64,000 bases of DNA from NCBI GenBank assembly GCA_937873205.1, contig CALMVO010000127.1, positions 1 through 64,000 on the forward strand, in the 5' to 3' direction. Positions 18,282 to 26,725 of this stretch are shown here, in pieces (the stretch's first letter is position 1; every line of letters starts with the position of its first letter). Made by a program: the position numbers and the translations under genes. Below the pieces are notes generated by a model that searched no databases, was not told the DNA's origin, and saw nothing but the letters and a program-made list of their open reading frames with translations. This DNA comes from an uncultured Acetobacteraceae bacterium. Its GTDB lineage: Bacteria > Pseudomonadota > Alphaproteobacteria > Acetobacterales > Acetobacteraceae.

Positions 18282-19601
18282 ATGGGACGATCCGGCTCGA
18301 ACCGCGCACCCCGCGTATCATCCGCATGGCTGTGGCCGCTGCTGCTGTCCGGCATTGCGGCCGGCGGCGGTCCGGCGTCGGCCGCCGGGTTCTACCTGCA
18401 GGACCAGTCGGCGAAGGGCGCCGGCCGTGCCTTCTCCGGCGAGGCGGCGGACGACGGCCCGGCATCGCTCTGGTGGAACCCCGCCGCGATCGCCGGCATC
18501 GCCGCGTCCGAAAGCTTCAACAGCGTCGCCGGCATCCTGATCGACTCGACCGCGACCGATCACGGCTCGACGATCGGACCGGACGGCCGCACGCTGCCCG
18601 TCGGCGGGACCGGCCGCATCCGCGACCCGATCTCCGACGGCGTCCTCGGCAGCGGTGGCCTGGCCTATCGGCTGGACGATCGCTGGGCGCTGGGCTTCGT
18701 CGCCACCTCGCCGTTCAGCTTCGTCACCCAGTATCCGCAGGACAGCTGGACCCGCTATGCGGCGCTCACCTCGCGGCTGACCACGATCGACCTGCAGCCG
18801 AGCCTCGCCTGGCGGCCGCGGTCCTGGCTCGGGCTCGGCATCGGGCCGAACGTCGAGTACGTCGTGGCCTCGCTCAGCAACGCGCTGCCCAACCTGTCGC
18901 CGCTGTCGCCGGACGGCATCCAGACCCTGCACGGCAGCGGCTGGAACGCGGGTTTCAATGCCGGCCTGCAGGTCCATCTGGGCGATCGACTGGTGCTGGG
19001 TGCTGCCTACCGCTCCGCCATCCGGCACCGGACCGAAGGCACGCTCGACGTCGCTGGGCTGGTGGGACCGCTGGCGCCGGAGAACCTCGCCGCCGAGGCC
19101 CAGGCGCGGTTCAGCACGCCCGGCGCGGCCACCTTCGCCGTGCGCTGGCAGACGACCGACCGGCTGACGCTCGACGCGCAGGCGGTCCGGCTCGGCTGGA
19201 GCGCGTTCGACACGATCGCCGTCACCGGCCCTGTCTCGACCCGCATCCCGGAGGGCTATCGCGACACGCTGAGCGCCGCCTTCGGCATCGAGTACAGGCT
19301 GTGGCCGCGCTGCATCGTGCGCACCGGCGCGCAGTACGACCCGACGCCGACGCCCGGCCCCGACCGGGACCCGCGCGTGCCGGACGCCAACCGCTGGCTG
19401 ATCTCGGCCGGCACCTCGGTGCGGGTGACGCCGCGTCTCTCCGTCGATGCGGCGGTGACCTATGTCGACTTCCAGGACAGCGCCATCACCCGGAACGCCA
19501 CCGCCTATGCCGGCACGCCGGCCGTGCTGCCGATCGATCTGTCCGGCACCGTCCAGGCGTCCGGGATCGTGCTGGCGCTCGGCACCCGGTTCAGGTTCTA
19601 G
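18282..19601 (+). CDS. FadL/OmpP1-type outer-membrane transporter
   Basis: This 439-aa protein has a signal peptide ending AASAAG, then FYLQDQSAKGAGRAFSGEAA and a WWNPAAIAGI segment that matches the NPA region of the FadL/OmpP1 family, followed by beta-strand-rich sequence and a terminal aromatic (RFRF). FadL proteins move hydrophobic compounds such as long-chain fatty acids or aromatic hydrocarbons across the outer membrane. ATG 18282 follows AGGAG at five bases. The stop codon TAG is the edge of a repeat element that begins at 19598, so the element has set the end of the gene. Confidence 0.85.
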   Translation: MGRSGSNRAPRVSSAWLWPLLLSGIAAGGGPASAAGFYLQDQSAKGAGRAFSGEAADDGPASLWWNPAAIAGIAASESFNSVAGILIDSTATDHGSTIGPDGRTLPVGGTGRIRDPISDGVLGSGGLAYRLDDRWALGFVATSPFSFVTQYPQDSWTRYAALTSRLTTIDLQPSLAWRPRSWLGLGIGPNVEYVVASLSNALPNLSPLSPDGIQTLHGSGWNAGFNAGLQVHLGDRLVLGAAYRSAIRHRTEGTLDVAGLVGPLAPENLAAEAQARFSTPGAATFAVRWQTTDRLTLDAQAVRLGWSAFDTIAVTGPVSTRIPEGYRDTLSAAFGIEYRLWPRCIVRTGAQYDPTPTPGPDRDPRVPDANRWLISAGTSVRVTPRLSVDAAVTYVDFQDSAITRNATAYAGTPAVLPIDLSGTVQASGIVLALGTRFRF

Positions 19602-19809
19602 AGGATGATCCGATCGCCTAGGCTCACGGATCATCCTCTAGCTTGTTGTTTTGACAAGCATCTTTATCCGATCGAACGAGTCCGTTCGATCGGATGATGC
19701 TCTAGAGGATGATCCGATCGCTTAGGCTCACGGATCATCCTCTAGCTTGTTGTTTTGACGAGCATCTTTATCAGATCGAACGAGTCCGTTCGATCGGATG
19801 ATGCTCTAG
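19598..19809. repeat. Two tandem copies of the CTAG-edged repeat (family B)
   Basis: Two near-identical ~104-bp units (19598-19701 and 19702-19805) share the 15-bp perfect inverted arms CTAGAGGATGATCCG and CGGATCATCCTCTAG, a TTGTTGTTTTGAC core and a second palindrome around GATCGAACGAGTCCGTTCGATC. Visible differences are GCCTAGG/GCTTAGG, GACAAGC/GACGAGC and TTATCCG/TTATCAG. A third copy lies inverted at 32034-32142. The first unit overlaps the TAG stop of the FadL gene. Confidence 0.9.
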
Positions 19810-19836
19810 GGCACGATCGGACGATCAGGCCCGCGG

Positions 19837-20337
19837 TCAGTAGAAGCCGCGGCGATATCCGTACGGGCGATAGAAGTACGGACGATAGAAGTACGGGCGA
19901 TAGAACGGCCGGACGCCATAGACCGGAACGACCGGCCGATAGAAGACCGGCGGCGGATAGGCGTAGACCGGCACCAGCGGCACCAGCGGGCGCGCCGCAA
20001 CCAGCACCGGCGCCACATGGTGCGTCACCCGGCGGTGGTGGACGACGCGATGCGCCACCGGACAGGAGCATCTCGGGGACGCAGCGCCGGCACCGGATGC
20101 CGCGAGCGGGCCTTGCAGCGGACCGGGATCAATCTTCGACTGCGCCACCACGGTGCCGCGCGGCGCGGTCCCGGCGACCGTCGCCACCGGCGATCCCGGC
20201 CATTCGATCGTTCTCGGCGCCGACAGCGCCGGCCCGACCTCTGGCGCACTCAGGGCCGGAGGGATGCCGCCACAGACCCCGACGACCGCCAGCATCGCCA
20301 TCCCGCCCGCCACGCGCGCTCGCTTGCTCAACGCCAT
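19837..20337 (-). CDS. Secreted protein with Tyr/Arg/Pro repeat tail
   Basis: This 166-aa protein has a signal peptide (ARVAGGMAMLAVVGVCGG, then PALSAP) and no recognised domain. The tail is rich in Tyr, Pro and Arg and repeats RPYFYRPYFYRPYGYRRG; two 15-bp DNA units at 19869-19898 encode part of it. Such tails are common in small extracellular or wall-associated proteins, but no function can be assigned. ATG 20337 is preferred over GTG 20343. It follows the family B repeat and lies upstream of the pentose-phosphate operon on the same strand, separated by about 110 bp. Confidence 0.65.
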   Translation of the reverse strand: MALSKRARVAGGMAMLAVVGVCGGIPPALSAPEVGPALSAPRTIEWPGSPVATVAGTAPRGTVVAQSKIDPGPLQGPLAASGAGAASPRCSCPVAHRVVHHRRVTHHVAPVLVAARPLVPLVPVYAYPPPVFYRPVVPVYGVRPFYRPYFYRPYFYRPYGYRRGFY

Positions 20338-20455
20338 CGACACTGTCCCCGTCCAAGGATCGATCCGACCGTACGCGCCGGCATCGGTTCGGGAGATGAG
20401 GGGAAGAATAAGGAGGAAGGATGGCGGCGAGCGGCCGCCTGACCCCCGTGCGGCG

Positions 20456-20968
20456 TCACAACCGCTCGAGCACCGCGGCGACCGTGGCCTCGGGGGTGTC
20501 GCGATCCTCGACCTCGATCACCCGCTCATCAGCGCCCGGCTCCTCCAGGGTGCGGAGCTGCGTCGGCAGCAGGCTGCCCGGCATGTAGTGGTGGGGGCGG
20601 TTCGCCAGCCGCTCCTGCAGCAGCCGCTCCGGCACCTTCAGATAGAGGAACCACACGTCCGCCAGCCCCTGCGACAGCGTGGTCCGGTAGCTGCGCTTCA
20701 GCGCCGAGCAGGTGAGGATCCCGGGTTCGCCCGCCTCGTGCCGGGCCCTGATCCAGGCGGCGCAGGCGTCGAGCCATGGAGCCCGATCGGTGTCGTCGAG
20801 CGGGATGCCGGCCCGCATCTTCTCGACGTTGCGCTCGGGGTGGAGGTCGTCGCCCTCCTGGAACAGCCAGCCCAACCGGTCACGCAGCAGGGCGGCGACC
20901 GTGGACTTGCCGGAACCCGAGACCCCCATCACCACCAGGATGCGGGCCGACGTCGCGGCTTCGGTCAT
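20456..20968 (-). CDS. gntK: Gluconokinase
   Basis: This 170-aa P-loop kinase carries GVSGSGKST (about residues 15-23) and the gluconokinase motif EGDDLHPERNVEKMRAG, followed by TCSALKRSYR. It phosphorylates gluconate to 6-phosphogluconate, which Gnd oxidises. It is the last gene of the pentose-phosphate operon; its ATG overlaps the rpiA stop (ATGA). It links external or periplasmic gluconate, a typical product of acetic acid bacteria, to this pathway. Regulation is not evident from the sequence. Confidence 0.93.
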   Translation of the reverse strand: MTEAATSARILVVMGVSGSGKSTVAALLRDRLGWLFQEGDDLHPERNVEKMRAGIPLDDTDRAPWLDACAAWIRARHEAGEPGILTCSALKRSYRTTLSQGLADVWFLYLKVPERLLQERLANRPHHYMPGSLLPTQLRTLEEPGADERVIEVEDRDTPEATVAAVLERL

Positions 20969-21657
20969 CCGGCCTCGTAGCGGACGATGCCGCCCGGGCC
21001 CGCCACCAGCGCCAGCGTGGCCCGGCCGACGAACAGCCCGCTCTCGAACACGCCGACGATCGCGCGGATCGCCGCCTCGGCCCCCGCCGCGTCCTCGATC
21101 GGGCCGAAAGCGCAGTCCAGGATCATGTTGCCGCCATCGGTGACGAACAGCCCGCCCTGGCGGTCGCGGCGCGGCGACACCCGGGCGCCGAGCCGGCCCA
21201 GCCGCAGCGCCGCCGCCTCCCAGCCGAACGACGACACCTCGACCGGCACCGGCGTGTGCTCGCCCAGCCGGTCGACCAGCTTGCCCTGGTCGGCCACCAC
21301 CACCATGCGGCGCGATGCCGCCGCCACGATCTTCTCGCGCAGCAGCGCGCCGCCCAGCCCCTTGACCAGGTTGAGCGTGCCGCGCTCGACCTCGTCGGCG
21401 CCATCGATGGTGAGATCGATCTCCGGATGGCTGGCGAAGCTGCCGATCTCGATGCCGAGCGCCCGCGCCCGCTCGCCGCTGCGCACCGAGCTCGGGATGC
21501 CGATGCAGCGCAGGCCGGCTTGCACGCGCACGCCCAGGCTGTCGATCATGCAGTCGGCGGTCGACCCGGTGCCGAGCCCGACCACCATGCCGTCCTCGAC
21601 CAGCTCCGCCGCGGCGGCCCCGACCCGGCGCTTCAGCTCGGACGCGCGGTCATCCAC
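20965..21657 (-). CDS. rpiA: Ribose-5-phosphate isomerase A
   Basis: This is a 230-aa RpiA that interconverts ribulose-5-phosphate and ribose-5-phosphate. Family signatures are visible: GLGTGSTA, LTIDGADEVERG, LVKGLGGALLREKIVA and FVTDGGNMILDC, close to the normal size of ~220 aa. The GTG at 21657 overlaps the pgl stop by eight bases, and the stop overlaps gntK (ATGA), so pgl, rpiA and gntK are probably translationally coupled. It feeds the non-oxidative branch with the transketolase and transaldolase encoded upstream. Confidence 0.95.
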   Translation of the reverse strand: MDDRASELKRRVGAAAAELVEDGMVVGLGTGSTADCMIDSLGVRVQAGLRCIGIPSSVRSGERARALGIEIGSFASHPEIDLTIDGADEVERGTLNLVKGLGGALLREKIVAAASRRMVVVADQGKLVDRLGEHTPVPVEVSSFGWEAAALRLGRLGARVSPRRDRQGGLFVTDGGNMILDCAFGPIEDAAGAEAAIRAIVGVFESGLFVGRATLALVAGPGGIVRYEAG

Positions 21658-22393
21658 TTTGGGTGGTTCCGGCGGCCGCGCGGTCCAGCACCCAGACCAG
21701 CTCGCCTTCGCTGCGGATGCGCGCCGCCGGCAGCGAGACGTCGCCATCGCGCACCGCGCGCACCACCGGGGCCTTGCCGGCGCCGGTGACCAGGAACAGC
21801 ACCGCCGCACTGCTGGCGATCGCCGGATAGGTCAGCGTCAGCCGCTCGTGCGGCGCGTCGTGCGGCTGGCAGCTGCCGACCCAGGCCTCGGTCTCGTCCA
21901 GCACGTCGGTGCCGGGAAACAGCGACGCGGTGTGGCCGTTCTCGCCCAGCCCCAGCAGCACCACGTCGAACAGCGGCCGGCCGGGCTGCAGGCCGTCCGC
22001 GCCGTAGAGCGTGCGCAGGTCACGCGCGTAGCGCCACGCCGCCTCGGCAGGGTCGCCGTCGGTCGGCATGCGGAACACGTTCTCCGGCGGCACCGGCACC
22101 TTCGACAGCAACGCCTGGTTGACCATGGCGTAGTTGCTGTCCGCCTCGGTCGGCGGCACGCAGCGCTCGTCGCCGAAGCAGAGCCGCATCCGGTCCCATG
22201 GCAGGCGCTGGGCATAGTCGCCGCCGGCCAGGATCTCGTAGAGCCGCCGCGGCGTGGAACCGCCGGACAGCGCCACCACGAATGGTCTCGGGCTCGCCGT
22301 CGCGCGTTCGACGAGCAGATCGGCGCTCCAGCGCGCCACCGCCTCCGCGTCGTCCAGGATCTCGAGGCGGCCTTGGGCGGCGCCGGTGGTCAC
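21650..22393 (-). CDS. pgl: 6-phosphogluconolactonase
   Basis: This 247-aa member of the Pgl/DevB family hydrolyses 6-phosphogluconolactone, the product of Zwf. Visible are ALSGGSTPRRLYEIL, FGDERCVPPTEADSNY and LLGLGENGHTASLFPG. GTG 22393 overlaps the stop of the HAD gene upstream (GTGA), and its own stop overlaps rpiA. Its position between the HAD genes and rpiA fits the pathway order zwf, pgl, gnd only loosely; the whole set is one unit. Confidence 0.95.
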   Translation of the reverse strand: MTTGAAQGRLEILDDAEAVARWSADLLVERATASPRPFVVALSGGSTPRRLYEILAGGDYAQRLPWDRMRLCFGDERCVPPTEADSNYAMVNQALLSKVPVPPENVFRMPTDGDPAEAAWRYARDLRTLYGADGLQPGRPLFDVVLLGLGENGHTASLFPGTDVLDETEAWVGSCQPHDAPHERLTLTYPAIASSAAVLFLVTGAGKAPVVRAVRDGDVSLPAARIRSEGELVWVLDRAAAGTTQSG

Positions 22394-23208
22394 GGCGCCT
22401 CTCCCAGCACGTAGCGCTCGATCGCCTTGGCGAATCCCTCATCCTCGACGGAGTCGCTGACATAGGTGGCGGCCTGCTTCACCTCGTCAGCAGCCTGGCC
22501 CATGGCGATGGAGATGCCGCTCTTCCTGAACATCAGCACGTCGTTTGGCTGGTCGCCGAGCGTCGCCACCTCGGACGGCTCCACGCCCAGCATCCGCTGC
22601 AGGCTGAGCACGACGCCGCCCTTGTTGGCATCGGGGTGCGTCACGTCGAGGTAGTACGGCTGCGAGCGCGCCGCCGAGGCGCTGTTGCCGAGCCCGTCCT
22701 GCGCCGCGCGCTCGACCCGCTTCATCAGCTCGAGGTCGTCGCTGACGCCGACGATCTTCACCGCCCGGTCGAGCGCCGCGCCGAAATCGTCGGTGACGGT
22801 GGGCGCGAACTTCACCGTCCACTGCTCGCGATCGACGTGCGGCGCCTTCGCGTCGCCCACCAGCCAGTCCTCGCCGCTATAGACCCAGACGTCGACCTCG
22901 TGCTCGCGCAGGATCCGCACCGCCTTGTCGGCCGCCTCGCGCGACAGCGTCCTGGCTTCGATGATCGTGAGGTCGGGGCGCACGAACAGGCCGCCGTTGA
23001 AGCCGGCGATCGGCTCGACGATGTCCAGCGGCTCGATCAGCATGCCCATGCCGCGCGGCGGCCTTCCGCTGGTCACCGCGAAGCGGATGCCGCGCTCGCG
23101 CAGGCGCGCCACCGCCCGCACCGCGCGCTTGGTCAGCACCTTGTCGCGCGTGACCAGCGTGCCGTCGACGTCGGCCAGCACCAGGCTGATCTTGGGCTGC
23201 TCGGTCAT
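22390..23208 (-). CDS. HAD-superfamily Cof-type phosphatase (copy 2)
   Basis: This 272-aa protein begins with the HAD nucleophile motif DVDGTLVT (about residues 14-21), then SGRPPRGM and GFNGGLFV. The cap region follows, and motif IV is GDQPNDVLMF near the C-terminus with GISIAMGQA. It belongs to the Cof-type HAD phosphatases that dephosphorylate sugar phosphates. It sits between a paralogue (23205-24068) and pgl, with both junctions overlapping by four bases. Similar overall layout suggests a tandem duplication. The substrate is unknown; a sugar phosphate of this pathway is an inference. Confidence 0.85.
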   Translation of the reverse strand: MTEQPKISLVLADVDGTLVTRDKVLTKRAVRAVARLRERGIRFAVTSGRPPRGMGMLIEPLDIVEPIAGFNGGLFVRPDLTIIEARTLSREAADKAVRILREHEVDVWVYSGEDWLVGDAKAPHVDREQWTVKFAPTVTDDFGAALDRAVKIVGVSDDLELMKRVERAAQDGLGNSASAARSQPYYLDVTHPDANKGGVVLSLQRMLGVEPSEVATLGDQPNDVLMFRKSGISIAMGQAADEVKQAATYVSDSVEDEGFAKAIERYVLGEAP

Positions 23209-24068
23209 GGTTTCCCCTCCGTTGCGGCGCCGTCGGGGGCACGCGGCAGGATCAGGTCCTCCACCGCTTCCGCCCAACCATCCTCGTCGTTGGTGGCGGT
23301 CACGAAATGCGCGGCCGCCGCCACCGCCGGCGGCGCGTTGCCCATGGCGATCCCCAGCGCCGCGTCGGCCAGCATCGCCGTGTCGTTGTCCATGTCGCCG
23401 ATGCAGGCGACCTCGGACGGGTCGATGCCCAGCAGCCTAGCCAGCCGACGCGCCGCGCGCGCCTTGTTGGCCAGCGGGTGGGTGACGTCGAGATACCAGG
23501 GCGAGGAGCGGTGCGCGCTGACGTCGCCGCCCAGCATGGTCTGCAGCTCGGTCTCCATCCGCTCCAGCAGGTGGTAGTCGTTGCTGGCCCCCATGATCTT
23601 GCCGATGCGGTCGATATGCCGCTCGAACGACGCGACCACGGTCGGCTCGAACCGCACCGCCCGGCGCTCGCGGGGCACGTAGGGGCCGGCGATATCGCGG
23701 ATCAGCCACTCGTCGCCCGAGAAGGCCCAGCAATCGACGTGGTTGAGCGTCAGCGTCTCGATCGCCAGCCGCGCCACCTCCGCCGCGAGCGGCCGCGTCT
23801 CGAGCACGCTGCCGTCGGCGGCGACGATCTCGCCGCCATTGAGGCCGGCGGCCGGGCCGTCGTTGCCGATCTCGTCCAGGTAGGCGCGCATGCCGCGCAC
23901 CGAGCGGCTGCTGACCAGGCAGAGCCGGATACCTGCCTCGCGCAGCCTAACGATGGCCGCCCGCGTCGCCGCCGTCAGCTCCTTGTTGCCGTCGATCAGC
24001 GTGCCGTCGATGTCCGAGACCAGCAGCCTGATCCGGGAGGCAGGCGGAGCGCGGGGCGGCGTCATCAT
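23205..24068 (-). CDS. HAD-superfamily Cof-type phosphatase (copy 1)
   Basis: This 287-aa protein has the same plan as its downstream neighbour: DIDGTLIDGNKEL for the nucleophile, SSRSVRGM, GLNGGEIVAADG, a cap segment, and motif IV GDMDNDTAMLADAALGIAMG. ATG 24068 (or 24065) overlaps the zwf stop, and its stop overlaps the second HAD gene. The two copies share blocks such as SPWYLDVTHPLANKA and QPYYLDVTHPDANKG. Two tandem paralogous phosphatases within the pentose-phosphate operon could remove a toxic side product or release a sugar, but nothing in the sequence proves it. Confidence 0.85.
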   Translation of the reverse strand: MMTPPRAPPASRIRLLVSDIDGTLIDGNKELTAATRAAIVRLREAGIRLCLVSSRSVRGMRAYLDEIGNDGPAAGLNGGEIVAADGSVLETRPLAAEVARLAIETLTLNHVDCWAFSGDEWLIRDIAGPYVPRERRAVRFEPTVVASFERHIDRIGKIMGASNDYHLLERMETELQTMLGGDVSAHRSSPWYLDVTHPLANKARAARRLARLLGIDPSEVACIGDMDNDTAMLADAALGIAMGNAPPAVAAAAHFVTATNDEDGWAEAVEDLILPRAPDGAATEGKP

Positions 24069-25621
24069 CCGTTCAGCCTCAGCCAGTGGCGGCCGTCGCG
24101 GGCCAGCAGCGCGTCGGCCGCCGCCGGGCCGGCCTTGCCGGCGGGATAGAACTGCAGCGGACAGGGCGGCATCGCCGCGTCGTCGGCCCAGGCGTCGAGG
24201 GCGGGCTGCACCACGCCCCAGCCGGCCTCGACGTTGTCGGCGCGCTGGAACAGCGTCGCGTCGCCGATCAGGCAGTCGTAGATCAGCGTCTCGTAGCCGG
24301 TGCTCGGGTCTTCCTGGAACCAATCGGCGTAGTCGAACTTCATGCGCACGCCGCCCAGCTTGACGGTGGGGCCGGGCACCTTGGCCGAGAACTGCATGGT
24401 GACGCCTTCCGAGGGCTGGATCTGCAGCACCATGATGTTGGGGGTGAGCTTCTCGACGGGCGTCTCGCGAAACAACGCATACGGCGCCTGCTTGAAGTGG
24501 ATCGCGATCTCGGTCTTGCGCTGCGCCAGCCGCTTGCCGGTGCGGACATAGAACGGTACCCCGGCCCAGCGCCAGTTGTCGATCCGCAGCTTCATGGCGA
24601 CGAAGGTCTCGGCGCCGCTGTCCGGCGCCACGTCCGCCTCCTCGCGATAGCCGGACATGGCGCGGCCGGCGATGTGGCCGGCGCTGTATTGGCCGCGCAC
24701 GATGTCGCCGGGATCCAGCCGGTGCACGGCGGAGAGCACCTTCGACTTCTCGTCGCGCACGGCGTCGGCGTCGAACGAGCTCGGCGCCTCCATCGCCATC
24801 ATCGCCAGCAGCTGCATGATGTGGTTGGGCACCATGTCTCGGAGCGCGCCGGTGGTCTCGTAGAACCGGCCGCGCGTCTCGACGCCTACGGTCTCGGCCG
24901 CGGTGATCTGCACGTGGTCGATGTTCTGCCGGTTCCACAGCGGCTCGAAGAAGCCGTTGGAGAAGCGCAGCGCCAGGATGTTCTGCACCGTCTCCTTGCC
25001 GAGATAGTGGTCGATCCGATAGATCTGGCTCTCGTCGAGCGCGTTGCGGAGCTGCGCGTTCAGCGCCCGCGCGGAGGCCAGGTCGGAGCCGAACGGCTTC
25101 TCCACCACCACGCGCCGAAACCGCGTCTCGGTCTCGCGGGTGAGGCCGGCGGCTTCCAGCTGGCCCACGATCGGCGCAAAGAATCGTGCCGCCACCGCCA
25201 GGTAGAACACGCAGTTGCCGACGCCGCAGACGCTCGACAGCGCCTGGTAGGTCATGGGGTCGTCGAAGCCGCCGCGCAGGAACGAGATGCGCTGGCTGAG
25301 CCAGTCCCAGCGATCCTCCTGCAGCATCACGGCGCTGGCGCTGCGCTGCGCCACGAAGGTGCGCATGGTCTCGCCGAGCTGCCGGCGCAGCCCGTCGCTG
25401 TCGAGGTCGGACCAGTCCACGGCCACGATCGAGAAGCTCTCGTCCAGCAGCTCGGCGCCGACAAGGTTGTAGATCGCCGGCACGAGCAGGCGGCGCGTGA
25501 GGTCGCCGCCGCCGCCGAAGATCACCATGGTGCAGGCCGGGCTCCGCCGCGGCAGCAGCCCGTCGGCCGCGTCTCCCTCCCCGGGCGCGTCCGGCAGGTC
25601 CAGGTCGAGCCGGGCGGACAT
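24065..25621 (-). CDS. zwf: Glucose-6-phosphate 1-dehydrogenase
   Basis: This 518-aa enzyme oxidises glucose-6-phosphate to 6-phosphogluconolactone with NAD(P)+. The nucleotide-binding region is FGGGGDLTRRLLVPA (about residues 35-49), the substrate site is RIDHYLGKETVQN, and EKPFGSDLASA and FSNGFFEPLWN also match the family. The length is normal. It starts one base past the gnd stop (gnd ends upstream on this strand), and its stop overlaps the HAD gene, so all are in one transcript. The N-terminal ~30 residues are a variable extension. Confidence 0.96.
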   Translation of the reverse strand: MSARLDLDLPDAPGEGDAADGLLPRRSPACTMVIFGGGGDLTRRLLVPAIYNLVGAELLDESFSIVAVDWSDLDSDGLRRQLGETMRTFVAQRSASAVMLQEDRWDWLSQRISFLRGGFDDPMTYQALSSVCGVGNCVFYLAVAARFFAPIVGQLEAAGLTRETETRFRRVVVEKPFGSDLASARALNAQLRNALDESQIYRIDHYLGKETVQNILALRFSNGFFEPLWNRQNIDHVQITAAETVGVETRGRFYETTGALRDMVPNHIMQLLAMMAMEAPSSFDADAVRDEKSKVLSAVHRLDPGDIVRGQYSAGHIAGRAMSGYREEADVAPDSGAETFVAMKLRIDNWRWAGVPFYVRTGKRLAQRKTEIAIHFKQAPYALFRETPVEKLTPNIMVLQIQPSEGVTMQFSAKVPGPTVKLGGVRMKFDYADWFQEDPSTGYETLIYDCLIGDATLFQRADNVEAGWGVVQPALDAWADDAAMPPCPLQFYPAGKAGPAAADALLARDGRHWLRLNG

Positions 25622-25622
25622 C

Positions 25623-26654
25623 CTAGCTGTGCTTCTCCGGCACGTCGGCGCCGTGCTTGTGCCCGGTGTCGTGCTGCTCGATGTGGCCGCCGAACTGGAA
25701 CCGCATCGCGGAGAGCAGCTTCTCGCCGAAATTGTTGCCCGAGCGGCTGCGGAAGCGGGTGAACAACGCCTGGCTCAGCACCGGCACCGGCACCGCCTCC
25801 TCGATCGCCGCCTCGATGGTCCAGCGGCCCTCGCCGGAATCCGCGACCTGGCCCGTGTAGTCGGACAGGCTCTCGTTCTTCGCCAGCGCGTTGGCGCATA
25901 GATCCAGCAGCCAGGACGAGATCACGCTGCCGCGCCGCCACACCTCGGCGATGTCGGCGGTGTTGAGCTCGAAGCGCATGTCCTCCGGCAGGTCGCCCGA
26001 GTTCTTGTTCTTGAGTACGTCGAAGCCTTCGGCGAACGCCTGCATGATCCCATACTCGATGCCGTTATGGACCATCTTCACGAAGTGCCCGGAGCCGGCC
26101 GGGCCGCAATGCAGGTAGCCCTGCTCCGCCTTCGGATCGAGGCTTTCGTGCTCGCGTCCCTGCGTCCGCTCGAGGGTGCCGATCCCGGGCGCCAGCGCCG
26201 ACAGGATCGGGTCGACATGCTCCACCGCCTCGGCGGCGCCGCCGATCATCATGCAGTAGCCGCGCTCGAGGCCATACACGCCGCCCGACGTGCCGACGTC
26301 GACGTAGTGGATGCCGGCCTCGCGGAGCGTGGCGGCGCGGCGGATGTCGTCCTTGTAGTAGCTGTTGCCGCCGTCGATGATGACGTCGCCCTCATCCATC
26401 ATCCCGCCGAGCTGATCGATGGTCGCCTCGGTGACGTGTCCTGCCGGCAGCATCACCCAGACCACGCGGGGCTTGGCCAGCTTGGTGATCATGTCCGCCA
26501 GATCCTGCGTGCCCTGGCTGCCTTCGGCGCGGCCGTGCACGGCGTCCACGACCTTCGGGTCGCGGTCGAAGAGCACCACCTCGTGTCCGTGCTTCGAGAG
26601 CCGGACGGAGATGTTCCCGCCCATCCTGCCAAGCCCGATGATGCCGATCTGCAT
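25623..26654 (-). CDS. gnd: 6-phosphogluconate dehydrogenase, short form
   Basis: This 343-aa enzyme oxidatively decarboxylates 6-phosphogluconate to ribulose-5-phosphate. It starts [14 protein letters not shown] (nucleotide-binding), then [30 protein letters not shown] and the substrate/catalytic part [13 protein letters not shown]. The length and motifs fit the short YqeC/GndA-like form that commonly prefers NAD+, rather than the ~470-aa NADP+ enzyme. ATG 26654 is chosen because GGAGAA lies upstream and the Rossmann fold begins at once. It lies about 70 bp past tal-pgi. Confidence 0.95.
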   Translation of the reverse strand: MQIGIIGLGRMGGNISVRLSKHGHEVVLFDRDPKVVDAVHGRAEGSQGTQDLADMITKLAKPRVVWVMLPAGHVTEATIDQLGGMMDEGDVIIDGGNSYYKDDIRRAATLREAGIHYVDVGTSGGVYGLERGYCMMIGGAAEAVEHVDPILSALAPGIGTLERTQGREHESLDPKAEQGYLHCGPAGSGHFVKMVHNGIEYGIMQAFAEGFDVLKNKNSGDLPEDMRFELNTADIAEVWRRGSVISSWLLDLCANALAKNESLSDYTGQVADSGEGRWTIEAAIEEAVPVPVLSQALFTRFRSRSGNNFGEKLLSAMRFQFGGHIEQHDTGHKHGADVPEKHS

Positions 26655-26725
26655 GCCAGCGTTCTCCTTCACGTCCGCGTTGTCGTCGGCCCAGGGGGCC
26701 GCAGGTCAAGGGCCAGGGTCCGGGG

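Noticed and set aside
19869-19898. Short tandem units resembling a CRISPR array
   Set aside because: The units are contiguous, without spacers, and encode the RPYFY repeats of a protein.
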